Of a DNA stretch of 5,973 nt, positions 5,309 through 5,973 are shown piece after piece. The notes below the pieces were generated by a model, which was not told where the DNA came from, made no database searches, and worked only from the letters and a program-made list of their open reading frames with translations. Each line of letters begins with the position of its first letter. Position 1 is the stretch's first letter. Source of the DNA: Betaproteobacteria bacterium (GTDB lineage: Bacteria; Pseudomonadota; Gammaproteobacteria; Burkholderiales; SG8-41); the NCBI GenBank assembly GCA_021300125.1, contig JAJTHX010000069.1:1-5973 (forward strand), in the 5' to 3' direction. The translations under genes and the position numbers were made by a program.

Positions 5309-5973
5309 ATGAGCAACCCGATGTTTGGCAATCCCGATGTCGTTGTCGTCGGCGCCGGCAACGCCGCCGCCTGCGCCGCGCTCGCCGCACGTGAGCACGG
5401 CGGCCGCGTGATCATGCTTGAAGCCGCGCCCTTCGAGGAATGCGGCGGCAACAGCCGCTACACCGCCGGCGCAATGCGCGTAATGTTCAACGGCGTGGAA
5501 GACCTCAAGCAGCTGGTGCCCGATCTGACCCAGGCCGAAATCGACAGCGCCGACTTCGGCACCTATACCGCCGAGCAGTTCTACGACGACATGGGTCGCA
5601 TCACCCAGTTCCGCACCGATCCCGACCTCTGCGAAATCCTGATTTCGCGCAGCCTGGAAACACTGACCTGGATGCGCAAGAAGGGCGTCAAGTTCCAGGC
5701 AAGCTTCGGCCGCCAGGCGATGAAGGTCAACGGCAAGTTCAAGTTCTTCGGCGGCCTCGCCGCGGAAACATGGGGTGGCGGCCCCGGCCTGGTCGAGAAC
5801 GAGCACAAGGCCTGCGAACGCGAAGGCATCACCATCTTCTACGAGACGCCCGCCACCGGCCTGATCCAGGACGACGAAGGCCGCGTCATCGGCGTCAAGG
5901 CCAGGCACAAGGGCAGGAACGTCGCAATCCGCTGCAAGGCGGTGGTGCTGGCCTGCGGCGGTTTCGAGTCCAA
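5309..5973 (+). CDS. tcuA: FAD-dependent tricarballylate dehydrogenase-like flavoprotein, N-terminal part (3' end outside window)
   Basis: A soluble flavoprotein of the succinate dehydrogenase/fumarate reductase flavoprotein superfamily, closest by eye to TcuA, which oxidises tricarballylate to cis-aconitate. Only 221 codons are in the window, of probably 450-500. The N-terminus carries the dinucleotide-binding fold DVVVVGAGNAAACAALAARE (10-29), ending in E39 that should bind the FAD ribose. Then come ECGGNSRYTAGAMRV (44-58), the family glycine/asparagine loop, and AVVLACGGFES (211-221), the second FAD-contacting strand. Catalytic residues of the C-terminal half are not visible. The ATG at 5309 is chosen because GGAG (5293-5296) lies 12 nt upstream, and the Rossmann motif starts at residue 10; a second ATG at 5321 is less well placed. 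It has its own upstream region, so it probably starts a new unit; a tcuB-like electron-transfer gene and a transporter might follow beyond the edge. Related ketosteroid dehydrogenases or other fumarate reductase-like enzymes remain possible, so the substrate is uncertain. Confidence 0.8.
   Translation, partial: MSNPMFGNPDVVVVGAGNAAACAALAAREHGGRVIMLEAAPFEECGGNSRYTAGAMRVMFNGVEDLKQLVPDLTQAEIDSADFGTYTAEQFYDDMGRITQFRTDPDLCEILISRSLETLTWMRKKGVKFQASFGRQAMKVNGKFKFFGGLAAETWGGGPGLVENEHKACEREGITIFYETPATGLIQDDEGRVIGVKARHKGRNVAIRCKAVVLACGGFES

Noticed and set aside
5074..5394. Plus-strand open frame starting inside the end of the NTF2-like gene and running into the flavoprotein gene
   Set aside because: It uses a TTG overlapping the stop codon, lacks any domain, becomes Arg-rich where it crosses the real gene, and covers the promoter and leader signals.
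4472..5908. Long minus-strand open frame (478 codons) across the end of waaF, the NTF2-like gene, the gap and the flavoprotein gene
   Set aside because: It runs opposite to three well-identified genes, its product shows no recognisable domain, and long open antisense frames are expected in GC-rich DNA.

Overview
The window is ordinary chromosomal DNA from a GC-rich proteobacterium. It holds seven protein-coding genes, two of them cut by the window edges. An LPS heptosyltransferase II (waaF) indicates a Gram-negative envelope. The order glnE / ilvE / small CHCC zinc-finger gene / waaF fits beta- or gammaproteobacteria: from general knowledge, Pseudomonas has glnE-ilvE-waaF, and betaproteobacteria often have ilvE, CHCC zinc finger, waaF and an NTF2-like gene. 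I lean towards a betaproteobacterium of the Rhodocyclales/Burkholderiales type, but the sequence does not settle this.

Layout. (1) 2-928, +: C-terminal third of glnE, the adenylyltransferase that controls glutamine synthetase. (2) 918-2225, -: a complete membrane-bound class III adenylate cyclase with about six membrane helices; its last codons overlap the end of glnE tail to tail by 11 bp. (3) 2226-2427: a divergent intergenic region with AT-rich promoter-like sequence for the cyclase and for ilvE. (4) 2428-5077, +: a compact run of four genes (ilvE, CHCC zinc-finger protein, waaF, NTF2/SnoaL-like protein) with gaps of 15, 31 and 18 bp, probably one operon, with a GC-rich hairpin just after the last stop codon. 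(5) 5078-5308: a 231-bp regulatory gap with repeated TTTCA half-sites, a perfect TATAAT box and a C-rich leader. (6) 5309-end, +: the N-terminal 221 codons of an FAD-dependent dehydrogenase of the tricarballylate dehydrogenase (TcuA) / fumarate reductase flavoprotein type.

How the genes work together. GlnE (nitrogen status) and IlvE (glutamate-dependent transamination to Leu/Ile/Val) both touch glutamate and nitrogen metabolism. WaaF builds the LPS inner core. The zinc-finger and NTF2-like proteins have no assigned role, and their position suggests only co-transcription. The cyclase sits between two genes that are neighbours in other genomes and runs against them, so it looks like an added signalling gene. 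The TcuA-like gene has its own upstream region and appears to start a separate, probably catabolic, unit.

I see no transposon, CRISPR array, tRNA, rRNA, phage gene or toxin-antitoxin pair. I do not think the window holds an unprecedented system. The points most worth a second look are the control region of the TcuA-like gene, the cyclase inserted between glnE and ilvE, and the two conserved small genes of unknown function around waaF.
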